A stretch of 64,000 nt of DNA, taken from NCBI GenBank assembly GCA_950295325.1, contig OX485806.1, positions 17,484,001 through 17,548,000 on the forward strand, in the 5' to 3' direction. The stretch is from Polytrichum commune (lineage: Eukaryota > Streptophyta > Polytrichopsida > Polytrichales > Polytrichaceae). Numbering within the stretch: position 1 is the first letter of the stretch; every line of letters starts with the position of its first letter. Made by a program: the position numbers and the translations under genes. This document shows positions 36,165 to 48,618 of the stretch, in pieces. The notes under the pieces are model-generated. The model saw nothing but the letters and a program-made list of their open reading frames with translations, had not been told where the DNA came from and ran no database searches.

Positions 36165-37038
36165 AAAAATCTGAAACCGAGTTATTAAAAATAGTTGACA
36201 ACTAGATGAGCTGAGTACAACTTCAAAGTGGTAAGACTAGTACTCAAAACCAATGTTGATGTGCACCATGTCAGAAAATACTATAACAAATAGCATTTAA
36301 AATGAGGGGACCAAACGATCTTCAGAAAAAGTTAAAAATGAAGAAAGTGCAAAGAAGGGGAAATGACCAAATTTCACCCCACTCGACCTTGATGGAAAAT
36401 TGCAATTGTTTATGAATGTCTTCCCTGTCTATGGTTTGGGTTTGTTATTATGGAGAATGTTGTTTTCATGGTGCAAATTGCAGTCCCTCACCTCCCAACT
36501 TTTGAGGAGCTCCTTGCAAAAGGAAAATGAGAACAAGAATATATAACTAGTACACATACTTATATGAGAGTGTCACAAATTCTCTATCCCTCTAAACGAA
36601 TCAATGGCAAGGAAGGGCATTTATTGCACCTTATCATGCAATTACCATTTGATATAGAGGTGGATGAGTATATGGGACTCTCACTAGATTACCATATTGC
36701 TATTCATTTTGAAGGGTATAACAAAAATTAGTCTTTAAATAAATTATTCAAAGAAAAATAAGCATTTAGATTTAGAAACATGAATATTAACCTCATAACA
36801 TTGATAAAAACAACCTATTATTGTTTAGTGTTATCAAGTAACAACCTTTTTTTGTGTGGTCAAGGTCCATTTGGCCAAGCCCGAAAGATGGACATGAACT
36901 TCTTATCGAAAATGATGTTTTGTCGTCAACTTGAATAATCACCATCATTTCCTTGGAAATTTTGAAAGAATTATGACACTCCAGCTGCCTCTAGTAAAGT
37001 ATCTACTAAAATAGTAAACCCATCCATAAAACTTGTCG
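36165..37038. other. Unassigned AT-rich region
   Basis: No gene or repeat structure recognised. Confidence 0.35.
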
Positions 37039-37130
37039 AGGGATGTGAGCCCAATACTGTGCCCACATGTGTTTTTATCTTAAAATCATTAGGACAGCTA
37101 ATTTTTGAGTGACATTGAATATTCAAAAGT

Positions 37131-37141
37131 ATAAAAAGAGA
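37131..37141 (+). promoter_or_regulatory. TATA box of LTR C
   Basis: TATAAAAAGAG is 87 bases from the LTR start. LTR A has CATAAAAAGAG at 88, and LTRs D and E have related motifs at nearly the same distance, so selection on a promoter element is plausible. Confidence 0.6.
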
Positions 37142-38329
37142 GAGGTTTCTTAGACTAGCATTAGGATAAATTAGAATATTAGTATGGAGTGACTTCGGGT
37201 TCAGGCCTGAATTAACAAGTGAGGAACTAGCTAAGTAATGGTTTAAGTTGTGATTAGTGGAATTTTGATTAGGTGTGACGGGTTAGAATTGTGGGTTAGG
37301 CCAGAGCTAAAGTGTTTGTTCAAGGATCGGGGGTTAGCCCTTTTGAAGGGGGGGGGTCCTTCCAAAAAGGATTGGGCACTGGAATTGCGGACGGTGCGAG
37401 AGGTCTGTGAGGACCAGCCGAGGATACTCGGGGGGAGGAGAGAAGGGATCAGAGAAGGAAGAGCTGGTTGGAGACAGGGGGAGGCGGCGAAGGCAAATTT
37501 TGCTGCCGCAATAGGGCAACAAGGAAATGGGCGAATGCTGCCGCCGAAGGAGGCCATCAGATTCCAGGGCTGAGAAGAAAGAGGTGCACATTGGCACCAG
37601 GTCGGACTGGATCGCAGTGGCCATTCTAGGGTGCTAATTGGGCGACCTCAACAATGTGATGCCGGAAGGAGTGTACTTGGATGTGGCATGAGAGAATCGG
37701 GAATTTATCAGGAGCCACAGTCGCTCCGAATTGGGCAGTTGTAAGGTGTTGTTACTAGATGGGAATTACTTAACAGTGGGAGAAATGTGGGTGATCTGGG
37801 TGAGTGCGAGAGGAATCAATACTGGCGAATTTGTGGGAGTGGGCAACTAGAGCAGAGGCAGTTGCTGAAAAAGGATGAAGGTTCGGCCATTGTGACACAG
37901 AGCTGCCATCACCTGTTGCCTGGAGTGCAAGCAGGTGCTGCATAGGTGTGCGAACAGGGTGAATGGCCTTGCCCTGGGGGCAGTTGGAGGGAGAACATCA
38001 ACTGGCTGGGTGGCTAGACTGAGGGAGCCTTGCTGGGACCGGGACTCTGGGCATTGTACCGGGAGCGGAGTCAGCTGGAATCTGCTGGAATCGAGGGCTG
38101 GGTTTTGTGAAGGAAGACCAGGGGTTAGGGCCAGTGAGTTAGGTGACTGGCAGGAAAGGGTTAAGTCCGAACCAACATTGTCTGGTTGCTAAGCACAACG
38201 TGTGGGACCATTAATGTAGGATTAGGAATGGGTTTGGATTAATAGTAGTAGGTTAGATGGGAGAATGTGATTAGGGTGGTGCATTAAGGACAAAGGTATT
38301 TCTAAATACTTTGTACCTCATGTATCTTG

Positions 38330-38335
38330 AATAAA
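38330..38335 (+). promoter_or_regulatory. Possible polyadenylation signal of LTR C
   Basis: AATAAA about 136 bases before the LTR 3' end, the same relative position as in LTR B. Confidence 0.5.
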
Positions 38336-38757
38336 GTTTGGAGTTTTGCATGTGCACATTGTGTACACACTGGGGTGTACCCAAAGGTTGGAAGTTAATC
38401 ATAGATATGTGAGTTTAGGGCCTCCACCTGGACTACGGACGCAATGAAGGGTGGGGGACTTAGGGCTTACAAGGGACCAGCTCTAATGAGGTTTATTACA
38501 GTTGAGTCATTTGGTAGAAACCTAGACTATGAGATAGTTAAAGTAGGAAAGAAATTTGAAGAAAATACTGCTCGGGTTACTACCACCTCTGTTGAAGTTT
38601 TTGACAAAATCCTCAAATTTAAAATAACCTCTAAAAATGAACTAATAACACTAGGCATCGTGGTGAGGGGGACAATTTCCTCCTCAAAAGACGAGGTGGT
38701 GGCCAAATGAATATACTTATTTCAAGAAAAAAAAAAATTGGTCCAAGAAGAAACTAA

Positions 38758-39252
38758 GGGGCGGTTTACACCATGGACCATGAAGTCGTCCCACGTAAGA
38801 GGCCTATTTTGCGTGGGACGACTTCATGGGACGACTTCCATGGTCCGAGTTACTAAAATATTAGTTTTCATGGTTCATGGGCCCTTCACTAGGTGTAAAC
38901 CGAATATGGACCATGAAGAATGACCATGCAGCAAAAAGTGGAGTCATTAACTAAGTTGGAAAAAAAATCATTAAAAAATCCAAAAAAATCATTAAAACGG
39001 CATTTTTCTGACATGGGCCCTTGCTATTTTTCCTAGACCACCTCTTTTGCTTGTCCCAACGGAAAACCCGTTAGACCATGGCAGTGGATAGAGCAGGCTT
39101 AAAAAAACAAATTTGTGGACCTCAACCTCCGTGGTCACTCTGCCATTTTTTCCTTGGTGTAAACCCAAGTCGTCCCAGGACGACTTCAACGTCCAATCAC
39201 ATCGCTTAGACGGCCGTGGGACGACTTCATGGTCCATAGTGTAAACCGCCCC
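38758..39252. mobile_element. PIF/Harbinger-like (Tourist-type) MITE
   Basis: The inverted ends GGGGCGGTTTACACCATGG and, on the reverse strand, GGGGCGGTTTACACTATGG continue through ACCATGAAGTCGTCCCAC. The 3-bp target duplication TAA (38755-38757 and 39253-39255) and the G-rich terminus fit PIF/Harbinger MITEs. Internal copies of GGGACGACTTCATGG in both orientations add secondary structure near the ends. It is 495 bp with no transposase; the 81-residue frame inside is not a gene. Confidence 0.83.
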
Positions 39253-39259
39253 TAAGCAA

Positions 39260-40580
39260 AGGACTTCTCAATGTGTTTGGTACCAACAACATTGTGTCTA
39301 ACAATTTTTGCCCCTCCATACATGAAGCGCTAACATAGTTTGTCTAAACACCATTAATATAAAACGTGGATGGACAAAGCAAAAAAACACAAAAGAAATG
39401 CGTTCCATTTACCCCCTACAAAAAAAAATTGAATGAAAGCTTCAAACCATTTGAGAAAGAGCTTAGGCGTTTAGGCTTTGAAGATGTTCACAAGCTCTTT
39501 ATTTGCATGAAAATTCATAATCCAAAAATCTAATATAGATTTGGAATATATGATAAATCCAAAATAGAACATTGAAAATGATATGAGAAACCACAAACTT
39601 GAAACTACAAATCACAAACTTGAAATATCACAATCTTTAAATAGAAATTTAAACACAATAGTTGTGACCGTTGAAACAACACACCCACAAATTGTTAGGA
39701 TGGTTCACAAACACACAAGGGACAAATAAACAAGACCCATAAACCTTCCATCCACAACCAATTCATTACTTCAATACAATTACAAACATTTTTTACATTC
39801 ATTTTTTAAGTCACACCCACCCCACTTTCTATGATATACCCGATACTTATGTTTTCTCCCAACCCACACAATTCACACAACTCACACAACCATTACCATA
39901 CGTATACAATAATCACAACAATAACCATCCCTTTGCCAACACACTTGCTCAATCTAGAGATATGCACCCTAACCCAGGCCTTGTCACCAACATTATTAGA
40001 TTACCCCCCCCTCCCCACCTCAACGAAACAATGCCAAACCAAATACTTTCAACCCAAGGCCACTACAATAAAAAGAAAGTACTCACACATTCTACCCAAA
40101 TTTGAAGCCTACTCCAACCCAATAAATTACAAAAAAAAATGAACTATCCTCCCCCAAACTCACTAAATAAAGTATATTTCTATCCAACTACACTCGAGCC
40201 AATGTCATCTTTGCAATTATTGTCATATTGGGACCATCTCCATGTGGACAAACACTAAAACTACACCGTTGTCGGGTAGAGAGGGTTCTGCCTTGGGAAA
40301 GCACTGGGCTTTTGGCTGCAACTAGATTTTATCGGACCCGCCGAATCTTCTGGTCTTCTAGTCTTCAATTTCTTCAATTTCTTCTAATCTTCAACCTCTT
40401 TCCCGTCGACCTATCATGTTGCGGCTCTATATGGGTAAAGGGTAAGGGTAGTGTGATAAGAAACCACGGGCTTCGGACGGGTAAAACGGGACGTCAGAAC
40501 ACGAGCTGACGTCCGAAAGATTGGCTCCTAAACTTTCAAACCCACGGTGACCAGCAATCGCGCCTTACCAGTGGGAACGA
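39260..40580. other. Unassigned region
   Basis: AT-rich, then C-rich around 39,990-40,020. No supported gene. Confidence 0.35.
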
Positions 40581-40586
40581 CAGAAA

Positions 40587-40662
40587 ACAACCTTGTGGGT
40601 GATCAATCCCACTTCGTTGTCACAAACAACCTTGTGGGTCATTAATCCCACTTCGTTGTCAC
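40587..40662. repeat. 39-bp tandem duplication
   Basis: Two units starting ACAACCTTGTGGGT and ending CCCACTTCGTTGTCAC lie side by side, differing at a few positions (GATCAAT or CATTAAT). Confidence 0.88.
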
Positions 40663-41172
40663 ACAGGAAACAAATTACGATGCAGAAATGAAATGCAACT
40701 AGCCTCCAAAACCGGCTTGGAATCACACACACAAGAAAAAGACAACGTGCCACAAGCAACCACACATTCGAGTCTTGAAGCCTTCAATTCTTCAATCTGT
40801 CCGTCTTCTATGGTCGGTCGAAGTCTTAGCTCTTCTTTTAAGAACCAACAGACTTCCCTCCACTCAAACAAGCACAAATCTTGATTGCTAATTTCCAAAA
40901 CAACAAGTGAGATCTCTCATGAATCACAAATCCCTCGTATTTTATTTCATATTCTTCTCAAAACAACTCACACCGTGAGCTTTGAATCCACTTCTCTCTC
41001 TCCACAACTTCTCTCCCACAATAATCACATAACATCTTTCCTTCACCACCTCTCTCTATCCATGTGAGAGACAAAGTTCTATCTTATCCTCATCACATGG
41101 CTTCTAATCACCCATTGGTCCAAAAAGTAACTCAAGATAAACTAAGTAAGACTAAAAAAGGTAAAGTAAAGG

Positions 41173-41370
41173 CAACACTAAGAGTAAATTGTGAGTAAAC
41201 AAAAGGATAAAGGTAACTATCCACTTCTATCCACTTTTATCCTTTGGTAAAGGTAACTAAGAGTAAACTATGAGTAAATAAAAAGGTAAGCAACTTCTAT
41301 CCACTTCTATCCTTAGGTAATGATAACTAAAATAAACTATGAGTAAATAAAAAGGTAATCTACTTCTATT
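41173..41370. repeat. Three-unit 70-79-bp tandem repeat
   Basis: AACTATGAGTAAATAAAAAGG and the phrase CTTCTATCCACTTCTATCC recur three times at 70-79 base spacing in a G-poor region. Confidence 0.7.
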
Positions 41371-41379
41371 CTTTATTAT

Positions 41380-43245
41380 TTTTCTCCAAGACCAAGAATC
41401 ACAATGCAATATTAAATACGTACACATCTATATAGTGTACGTATTTACATTACGACACCGTCAACCACACACCCTATCCATTGTCCGAACATGTAACCAC
41501 AACACTGCAATGTTACTAGAGCTCCTATCCACATATTGGACAAAATCAAAATACAATTCCATATACTAGAAACCCAAGTACAATGCCAAATCCATACCCT
41601 TCTCTTATTTATATCACCAACAACCCAAACTACAATAAGAATTCTCATGCCTACACATAGACATGCTTACAGGTGGCCTCCAAATCTATAAACCGCTTCC
41701 ATACACACTATCACAAACGATCATGTGGGTGTTAAATTTTTGGTTTTGTTAGCCCAAATTGGATTTCAATGTGAACATGATCTCAAGGGAACTAAAAGAT
41801 TGTAATTGAAACAGTCAGAAAAGGCTATTGTCTTGAGATATCAGAATGTAGATCTCGCAAAGACTATAGCTTGATTATGAAGGGGTGTGTAGGTTGGAAT
41901 CCACATGTCCTGATTGAAAGGTATTTAGAAAGGAAGTTTTGAGAACAAGGGGGTTGTTTAGTATAGAAAAAAGTTATCTTGGTAAACTATTTCTCAAATT
42001 CCTTCAAAAATTATGAAACCATTGAAAATAACTATGAGATTTAAGCTTGTACACAAAGATTGATTCCTCAATTGCAAGGCAATAGTTTGAGTCTTTAAAA
42101 GTCTTGTGAAAGTGATTCCAGGGTGAATGTATTGGACCATAGTTATTTATGGACTACTTAACTTTAGATTTGAAGTTGAATTGTAACTTATTGTGTTTGA
42201 TGAACAAAGAATGAATCCTTGTTTTGGATTGCGACACCCTTTATTAAACTCTTGTTAAAATCTATTGTATCTTTCTATTGTGAATTGAGTATCTTCATAT
42301 TTGTAAAGCTATTAAGAGAATAATGATTCTTCAGGTTTTTACAATGGACCAATATCATCTTAAATGAGCAGTCTTTGCATGATCAATATAGGGCAAAGCA
42401 ATTGTATGTGAGCTTCAAATTGAAGATATGTCACATACAAACCAATTAGACTAAAAGATTGTCATTCCATCTTAAGCGTGTTTTAAACTAGGGTTCAAGG
42501 AGAATGTCCATAAGCAAATTAAAATTGCAATTTTTTTGATTTGCATGTTTGGAACTCAAACGATTTGATCATGCACGAACTAAGGTTGTATGTCCCACTG
42601 TACTTGAATCGATTGAGATTGTTTTTAGAGACATCACATAAGTGAGGGAAGACGTGAGAGTAATTCCTCTCCAAGCGCCCTATGAGAGGTTCCTTGTTGA
42701 GCAAACACTATTGTCGTTGTAGTAATGAAGTCATATCTCTTGATATAATGCCTGAAAAACTTGAGTTCGGATTTTAATAATTAGGTGAGGCGATAGTCTA
42801 ATTAATAATATGAACAACATCCTCCCATAGCAACTACCATACAATAAATTGATGATATGATATGCACAATAGAGGCCATGAGAATTGGGGAGGCCACAAA
42901 GATGACAAACAAACTGAGTGACCTAATTATAGTAAGTATGAGACTTTCATTTTAAATCTATTTTATGGCAGCGTCACTTTACTGCTTTAACCATTGGTTA
43001 TTTTCCAACTCTTTTATGCTGGCAGCAAGCTATCTATATAATGCATGGTTAACCTATGTGGCCATAGTCGAGCAGGTAGTTCCACAAAATATAATAGAGT
43101 TTTCTAGTATCCACCCACTTCTCCTTGTGGAATTTCTATTGATTTTGCACTTTCGATGTCAATGTTTTAGAGTTAAAAGAGTGTAGGTAGCAAAGGGTAT
43201 AAGCCATCACTAAGACCATAACCATCATAGTTGGTATCTACATAA
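41380..43245. other. Unassigned AT-rich region
   Basis: No gene or repeat structure recognised. Confidence 0.35.
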
Positions 43246-43249
43246 CTAA

Positions 43250-43550
43250 GGGGTTGATCACACCGGCCACTTCTGGCACCATCCGTCAGGATCTCCGGCT
43301 GTAATAGTGTGAAAAGTGGTGGGCCAACATCTATTTCTCAACATAATCTCCAGAATTTCATGGATAGAACCAAATGGAAAGTTTGGTGTGGTCGGGGCCT
43401 AAGGAGCTAATCACACCGGATACCTCTGACACCATCCATCAGTGTTTGGTTGTAATAGTGTGAAACGTGGTGGGCCAACATTCATTTCTCAACATAATCC
43501 CCAACAAATTCACGGTTGGAACCGAACGGAAAGTTTGGTGTGATCGGGGC
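43250..43550. repeat. Tandem duplication of a 153-bp unit
   Basis: Two units share ATCACACCGG, CACCATCC(G/A)TCAG, TGTAATAGTGTGAAA, GTGGTGGGCCAACAT, TTTCTCAACATAATC and GGAAAGTTTGGTGTG in the same order, 153 bases apart. Each unit starts with ATCACACC and ends with GGTGTG(G/A)TCGGGG, so its ends are inverted. It could be the remains of two small inverted-repeat elements in tandem. Confidence 0.8.
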
Positions 43551-43554
43551 ATGA

Positions 43555-46165
43555 GATCACCATATAACCACACCATGGTGAACATGGTGAACATAAACCA
43601 ACATTTCCACTGAGGGAGTAGCCTACAAATGGGATTCGTTCCCAGCCATTGATTCATGGATATGACACACTAAACCTCACAGATGAACCCGGTGTTGACA
43701 TGCATAGTGGGTGTGTCCAATTTCTATATATATATATATGACACATTTGTGCCCGGAATTTTGCAATGAGCAAGCCCAATTCTATATAGTAGTTGTTTAT
43801 CTACCCCTTCAAGAGTGAACAATACTTTGGTTGAGGACCATTCATTTTGTAAGGGCAAAAGGAGCATTGCGCCCGCAAAATTCGTCGCCACATGGTGCAA
43901 CACCCTGCTATTGAGTAATTCTATTCATATACACTGTAAAAATACCATAATGTACAATGAAAATAAAATAAAATAAAATAGTGTAAATAGAATTTCTATG
44001 CATGGCTTTTTTTAGAGTAATTACTCATAGAAACAAGTTATAAGGCTTGAAATTGATATTGCGGTGATAAAATGCGGTGGTGATATGAAGAATGAATGCG
44101 GCGAAAGGTTGCTAGGTCATAGTCAGAAGACTAGGTCTCTCCTAGTATCCCCAATGACATGATCAAGTCCTTCTCCTTAGGTAAGCGAGGCTTATGTACC
44201 CTTGCGTCACTCCCCCGTCTTTAAATATCCCCCACTATGACTATTTCCTCCCGATAGACTCTCCTAACTAATCTCCGCCATGCCTCTTGTCCTTACGGAA
44301 AATAAGCTTGGCTTGGCTTGGCTTGGCTCGGCTCGGCTCGGCTCGTGAGTCGTGACTCACCAACTCACGCTTACGGGTTAGATAGAGAATTGGATGAATG
44401 TGTTGGCTTAGTAATAATGTTCACATCACGACTTAGTCACTTTGGTGGTGTAAACAAATGCAACCAAGCGAGGAGGGTGATTATGAAAGCCTCACACCGC
44501 CATTGTTTGGTGACGTGCTAATCTTGAATGACATGAGGCTATTCAAAGTGCTACAATTGTTAATAATAGAGTACTTTGCTTTTAAATCTCCTTGAAGCGA
44601 TAATTTCATGGCAATGACGACTTGATTGAAAGCCAATTTGAGATGTACCTACATGAGTGGGAATTGAAGGTTATTTGTTTTGTAAAATTTTCATACTATT
44701 TCTTGTTTATTTATTAGATCACATGGAACGACCCCAATAGCTGAGTAAAAAAGGAGTGTCAAGGGCAATTGGGACCCAAAAGGTAATTATGAAACTGTGG
44801 ACCACTACACTTCCAAGTAACAAAGAGGTTGAGAATTTTTTGATTTTTGGATGACAGGATGTATGTTTTGAAGGGGGTGTTGTGACACGTTATGTGTAAC
44901 ATATGTAACATAATCGATATACATAATATGTTGCTACACAAAGTGCTTGTTGTAGTATGTGCTCAATAATACAAGACACTCTAGTTTACAAGTCAAACCC
45001 TTAATAGATCTAGGATGTTTCACCTAATACACAACATATATTGGTCCAAATGTTGCAAAAAGCAAGACCCAACATAAGTAATGTACGTTAAAAATAAAAA
45101 ATAAAAAATGAAGAAATAAAAAATCAACCATACATCTATCATTGACTGGGAGTCCTTGTTAAAAATTAACCCCAACGTACTACATGAAGTTAATATAAGT
45201 TTATAGTTCATTCCATGAAGTGTTCGTTGAAAGATGAAGTTCTAATGAAGTTAATTGGACATCAAGCCAATAAATTGAGTTGCCAAAGGAATAACATCCT
45301 TGCTCCAAGACTTGATGAAACATGATCGATATGAGGGAGAATTGCCTCCCATTCACATTGATTGATAAACATTGCCATTTATTCTATTTTATTTATTGAA
45401 GTGTTAATATTCATCTTCGCCTTGCAAGATTTCATTCTAGAGCTACCCATACTCGAGTTACTTGTTAATATCCGCACAATAATTGCATGAATCCTCATTA
45501 TCAGCAATCATTCTAAAAAGTGTGGTCGCTGCCACGACACTTGTAAGATGCACATTATAGATGAATGAAAATATTTTGTTAGAAGAATGCTATATTGAAA
45601 GTTATTGAAGCACACGAGATTATGTAAGGGTTCTAACAAGATCCTAGTTCATTTCCATCCTAGAAAATTAATGCAGTAGTTTTTTTTTGGGCAGAAATTG
45701 AAAAAATCAATTGCAGATTGGAATCAAAGTACAACCACCTCGGAAGAATTAGCGCAAAACCAAGGGGAGGCTAAGAAATAATGCACATATGAGGCCTAAC
45801 CTTCTAGGTGACCACTAAGTTATTTCATGTCACAATGAGACTTTTGACCCCCCAAGTTAAATCGAATTCGTTAGAAATATCTTGGTAGGCAACGTCCACA
45901 ACTTTCTTTAAATCTGCAAGAGTACGTTGCTACTCAATCCTACCGTAACCCTACAAGGCGTCCCAACTGAGTAAGTGCAGTACTCATCATTGCATAATAT
46001 ATCTTATTTATTGTTGTTCAACATTGGGTTGTCAAGTTAATCCAAGTGGCCTTCTACATGGTCTTTGGTAGCCACCCAGTGTTGCAATATCAATTATGTG
46101 GGTTGATTCTGAATAATTTGGGCCACACTAAATCATATGTGTAGTGTAGTTAGACATCTAGTGTT
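43555..46165. other. Unassigned region with microsatellites
   Basis: It holds a (TA)n run near 43725, an (AAAAT)n run near 43963, and a GGCTT/GGCTC pentamer array at 44309-44345. No gene domain is seen. Confidence 0.4.
44309..44345. repeat. Pentanucleotide microsatellite GGCTT/GGCTC
   Basis: Three GGCTT units are followed by four GGCTC units. Confidence 0.9.
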
Positions 46166-46171
46166 GTATAT

Positions 46172-47554
46172 TGTGAGGCCTAAACCCCCACCCTTAAGCG
46201 TCATAGTCCAGGTAGAAGCTTAGAGCCCACATTCACTGCTAACTGTTCACTGAACCCTTAACATGTGTGAGGTTCATAGGATGTCCCACCAAATCATCAT
46301 GTCCATTTCATAGCATGAATTACAAGCATTAAGAAATGCCTTTCTCTCCTAACCTACACCCCCTTACCCACTAACCCACTCACTATCCTACCACTCCTAG
46401 CCTAGACTAAATGTCTTGTGAACCAATTGCACAATGTCTCAAGGTTGAGAGCCACGGCCTTTCCCCCCGGGAACCGGTTCCCAATCCTTGCTAACCCCCT
46501 CCTAACCTTTCTCATCTAACCCTTGCCTCTACCTAATTGCCCATTTATCATTATTGGCCCATGGGCCTTCCCCTCCGAATCAGTATTAGCCCTGGTGCAT
46601 AACTTCAATCACTCCCAGTTGCCTCAGAATCTGTGTTGTTTGGCTAGACCCTCCGCTCGTCAACGCCCGTCACCGGGCTTGCTACCAGTAGTTAGTCAGA
46701 CATGTATCGCCGATCCACCTCCAGGCTCCCCTCTCGGACGACCAGCATGAGGGAACCTCCCTTCCTCCAGCAAGCCCGCCGCTCACTCGTCTACATCCGG
46801 ACTCCGAGGTTGAATCCCCCCTTCCGAATCAGTAGCTGAATTCTAGTGATAAACCCAGTATTATTGCAACCGAGTCCGAATCAAAATCCGAATCTGGCAT
46901 GTAGAATTCTGGAGCTTGGCCGAGAGGTAGTAATCCCAACTACCTCCCCTCGTTTTCACTCAATCTTACGCTCCCTCCACCTCCTGGAGTGCACACATTG
47001 CCTCATTCGGCCTCGGGCATTGCCGCATTCTCGCCCCCTTGCCTTTACACCTTCTTACTTATTTTCTGCTCCCTTCTCCTCGTCGGTGCAGAATTGACTG
47101 CAATCCGTTAGGCAGTCCCCCCTCGGCGACCTACTGCCGCAAAAACCCTTGGCTTCAACATTCGAGAGAGAAGTCCCAGCTGCGGCCACCCAACCCTCTG
47201 GGTACCCCTGGATCCGGGATTAACTAGGTCACAGTGACCTTATCCCCCAATGAACACCGGGCAAGCCTAATTTGGACATCTCCTCAACCCAATGCTAACA
47301 CACCCTGGCCTAATCTAATCATTCAACCCAGCCCTCACCTCACAACAAATCCTACTCAATCCTTCACTCTCCCTAATCAAATACGTTCACTCCCAATCTA
47401 CTAAACACTTAAACTAGTGGTAGAACTCATCTCCAAACCAAAACCCACCCTTACACTCTTTTTAAGTTTTTAAGTAACTAAAAGAATTTCCAAATCACAT
47501 AAACACGACTTCACAGGATCAATTGAACATGTGGGCACCGATTTTGGGCTCACA
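46172..47554 (-). mobile_element. Solo LTR D (TGTGAGCCC family), reverse strand, perfect 5-bp target duplication
   Basis: On the reverse strand it starts TGTGAGCCCAAAATCGGTGC and ends GGGTTTAGGCCTCACA. TATAT flanks it at 46167-46171 and 47555-47559. The terminal nine bases TGTGAGCCC and the reverse complement of the other end, TGTGAGGCC, form the short inverted ends usual for LTRs. The reverse complement of 47456-47466 gives CTTAAAAAGAG, 88-98 bases from the 5' end. Length is 1383 bp, the shortest copy. Internal frames carry no domain. Confidence 0.88.
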
Positions 47555-47729
47555 TATATTTTGGAATAGCTTTGCAAAATAATGTCACAATGGGGGGTCA
47601 TTCCTACCAAAAGCCAAAGGAAATAAACACGTTTTTTGCAAAAACATTTTCCTCAAGTAGTGGACTATAATGATATCTCATTATTGAGGCTAACGTGCCT
47701 ACATCCAGCAATAATTTGGACTCTTATAT

Positions 47730-47966
47730 TTGAGTGCTATATGGCTAGGTGTGGATGTAAGAACGGACATTGAAAAAACACGTGTTTTGGAAGAAATTGG
47801 ACTATGTGCTCAAAATATACTAACCATTCTAGGCTCAATAGGTAACATGATGAGGGGAACTATAGCTCCAAAAACTATGAGGCAAATAACTATAGGCATG
47901 CCATTTGGATTTGTTAATCATCTCGCAGTGTTTGCATGTTTCATAATTTATGAGAAGTGGGTTTAG
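47730..47966 (+). pseudogene. Coding-like frame, unknown protein (also partly at 62.74 kb)
   Basis: A 78-residue forward frame without an ATG start (TTG at its first codon) reads like real protein: VLEEIGLCAQNILTILGSIG, then TMRQITIGMPFGFVNHLAVF and ACFIIYEKWV. The segment around EI-LC-Q-I-TILGSI is matched at 62740-62870. It could be an exon fragment of a host gene or of an unrecognised element. I do not recognise the family. Confidence 0.4.
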
Positions 47967-47969
47967 AGA

Positions 47970-48425
47970 GAAATGTATATGAATAACACATATCTACCTT
48001 AAGTAATGAATGAGAGCATGCAACATGCCTTGAAGACCCACTCTATGATATATTCGCAAGGTTGAGGGGGGGGGGGGGGGGCATAATCTCCAATGCAGTT
48101 CTCAAAGTTTTGAAAATTATCTACTTGTGTAACAGTCTAAGCAATTCCATCTTAAGTAATGTACAAACAACCTATTTTGCCTTTGTGGTTAGAAATGAAA
48201 TGCACAATATAACATTATAGCATTGCTTAGTTTCAATACATGGTAAGTGATGTTGAACAACATAAACAATGTTGTTATCTGGGTTAGTCATCAACCCGTT
48301 TAATAACATTACTAAGCTTCATGTTCCTTCACCAATACTAAATAAATGAGACGGCATGCTTCATGGGTATGTTGTCAAAACACTAAGACTCAAGTCATTT
48401 TTTTTTTTTGAAAATCACTACACCT
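47970..48425. other. Unassigned region with a G run
   Basis: A run of G lies at about 48066-48081. Nothing else is recognisable. Confidence 0.4.
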
Positions 48426-48428
48426 ATG

Positions 48429-48618
48429 ATGGTATTTAGTGTCACTTACTATTTGCAATTAGGCAATGTTATTCTTGCTATAGGTTTCATTTTTACTCAC
48501 AAAGGTCAAAAATGTTGTTTGAATATTATAGAACATGAATAACTTTACTTCGTTGAAATTTGCATTCTAAGTACAACATTAGAGCACAATTTGAATAGTG
48601 AGTGATACTAAATACCAT
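48429..48618. mobile_element. Small inverted-repeat MITE (ATGGTATTTAGT family), copy 1
   Basis: The left end ATGGTATTTAGTGTCACTTA matches the reverse complement of the right end, ATGGTATTTAGTATCACTCA, and continues CTATTT/CTATTC. The 190-bp body is AT-rich. The target duplication is not clear. A relative with TGGTATTTGGTGTCATTTAC ends lies at 56650-56866. Confidence 0.65.

Larger units (their letters stand above)
37044..38471 (+). mobile_element. Solo LTR C (TGTGAGCCC family) with perfect 5-bp target duplication
   Basis: It starts TGTGAGCCCAATACTGTGCC and ends GGGACTTAGGGCTTACA, flanked by AGGGA at 37039-37043 and 38472-38476. The TATA box TATAAAAAGAG begins 87 bases in, and an AATAAA lies about 140 bases before the 3' end. 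The middle is GC-rich, with overlapping frames on both strands that carry no domain. The 3' block CACCTGGACTACGGACGCAA is the family signature. Length is 1428 bp. Confidence 0.88.

Noticed and set aside
37243-37624. Open frames of 96-107 residues on both strands
   Set aside because: They lie inside solo LTR C and are mutually overlapping with low-complexity Pro/Ser or Gly/Arg content.
40061-40090. CACTACAATAAAAAG as another CACTA end
   Set aside because: No matching right end or target duplication was found nearby.
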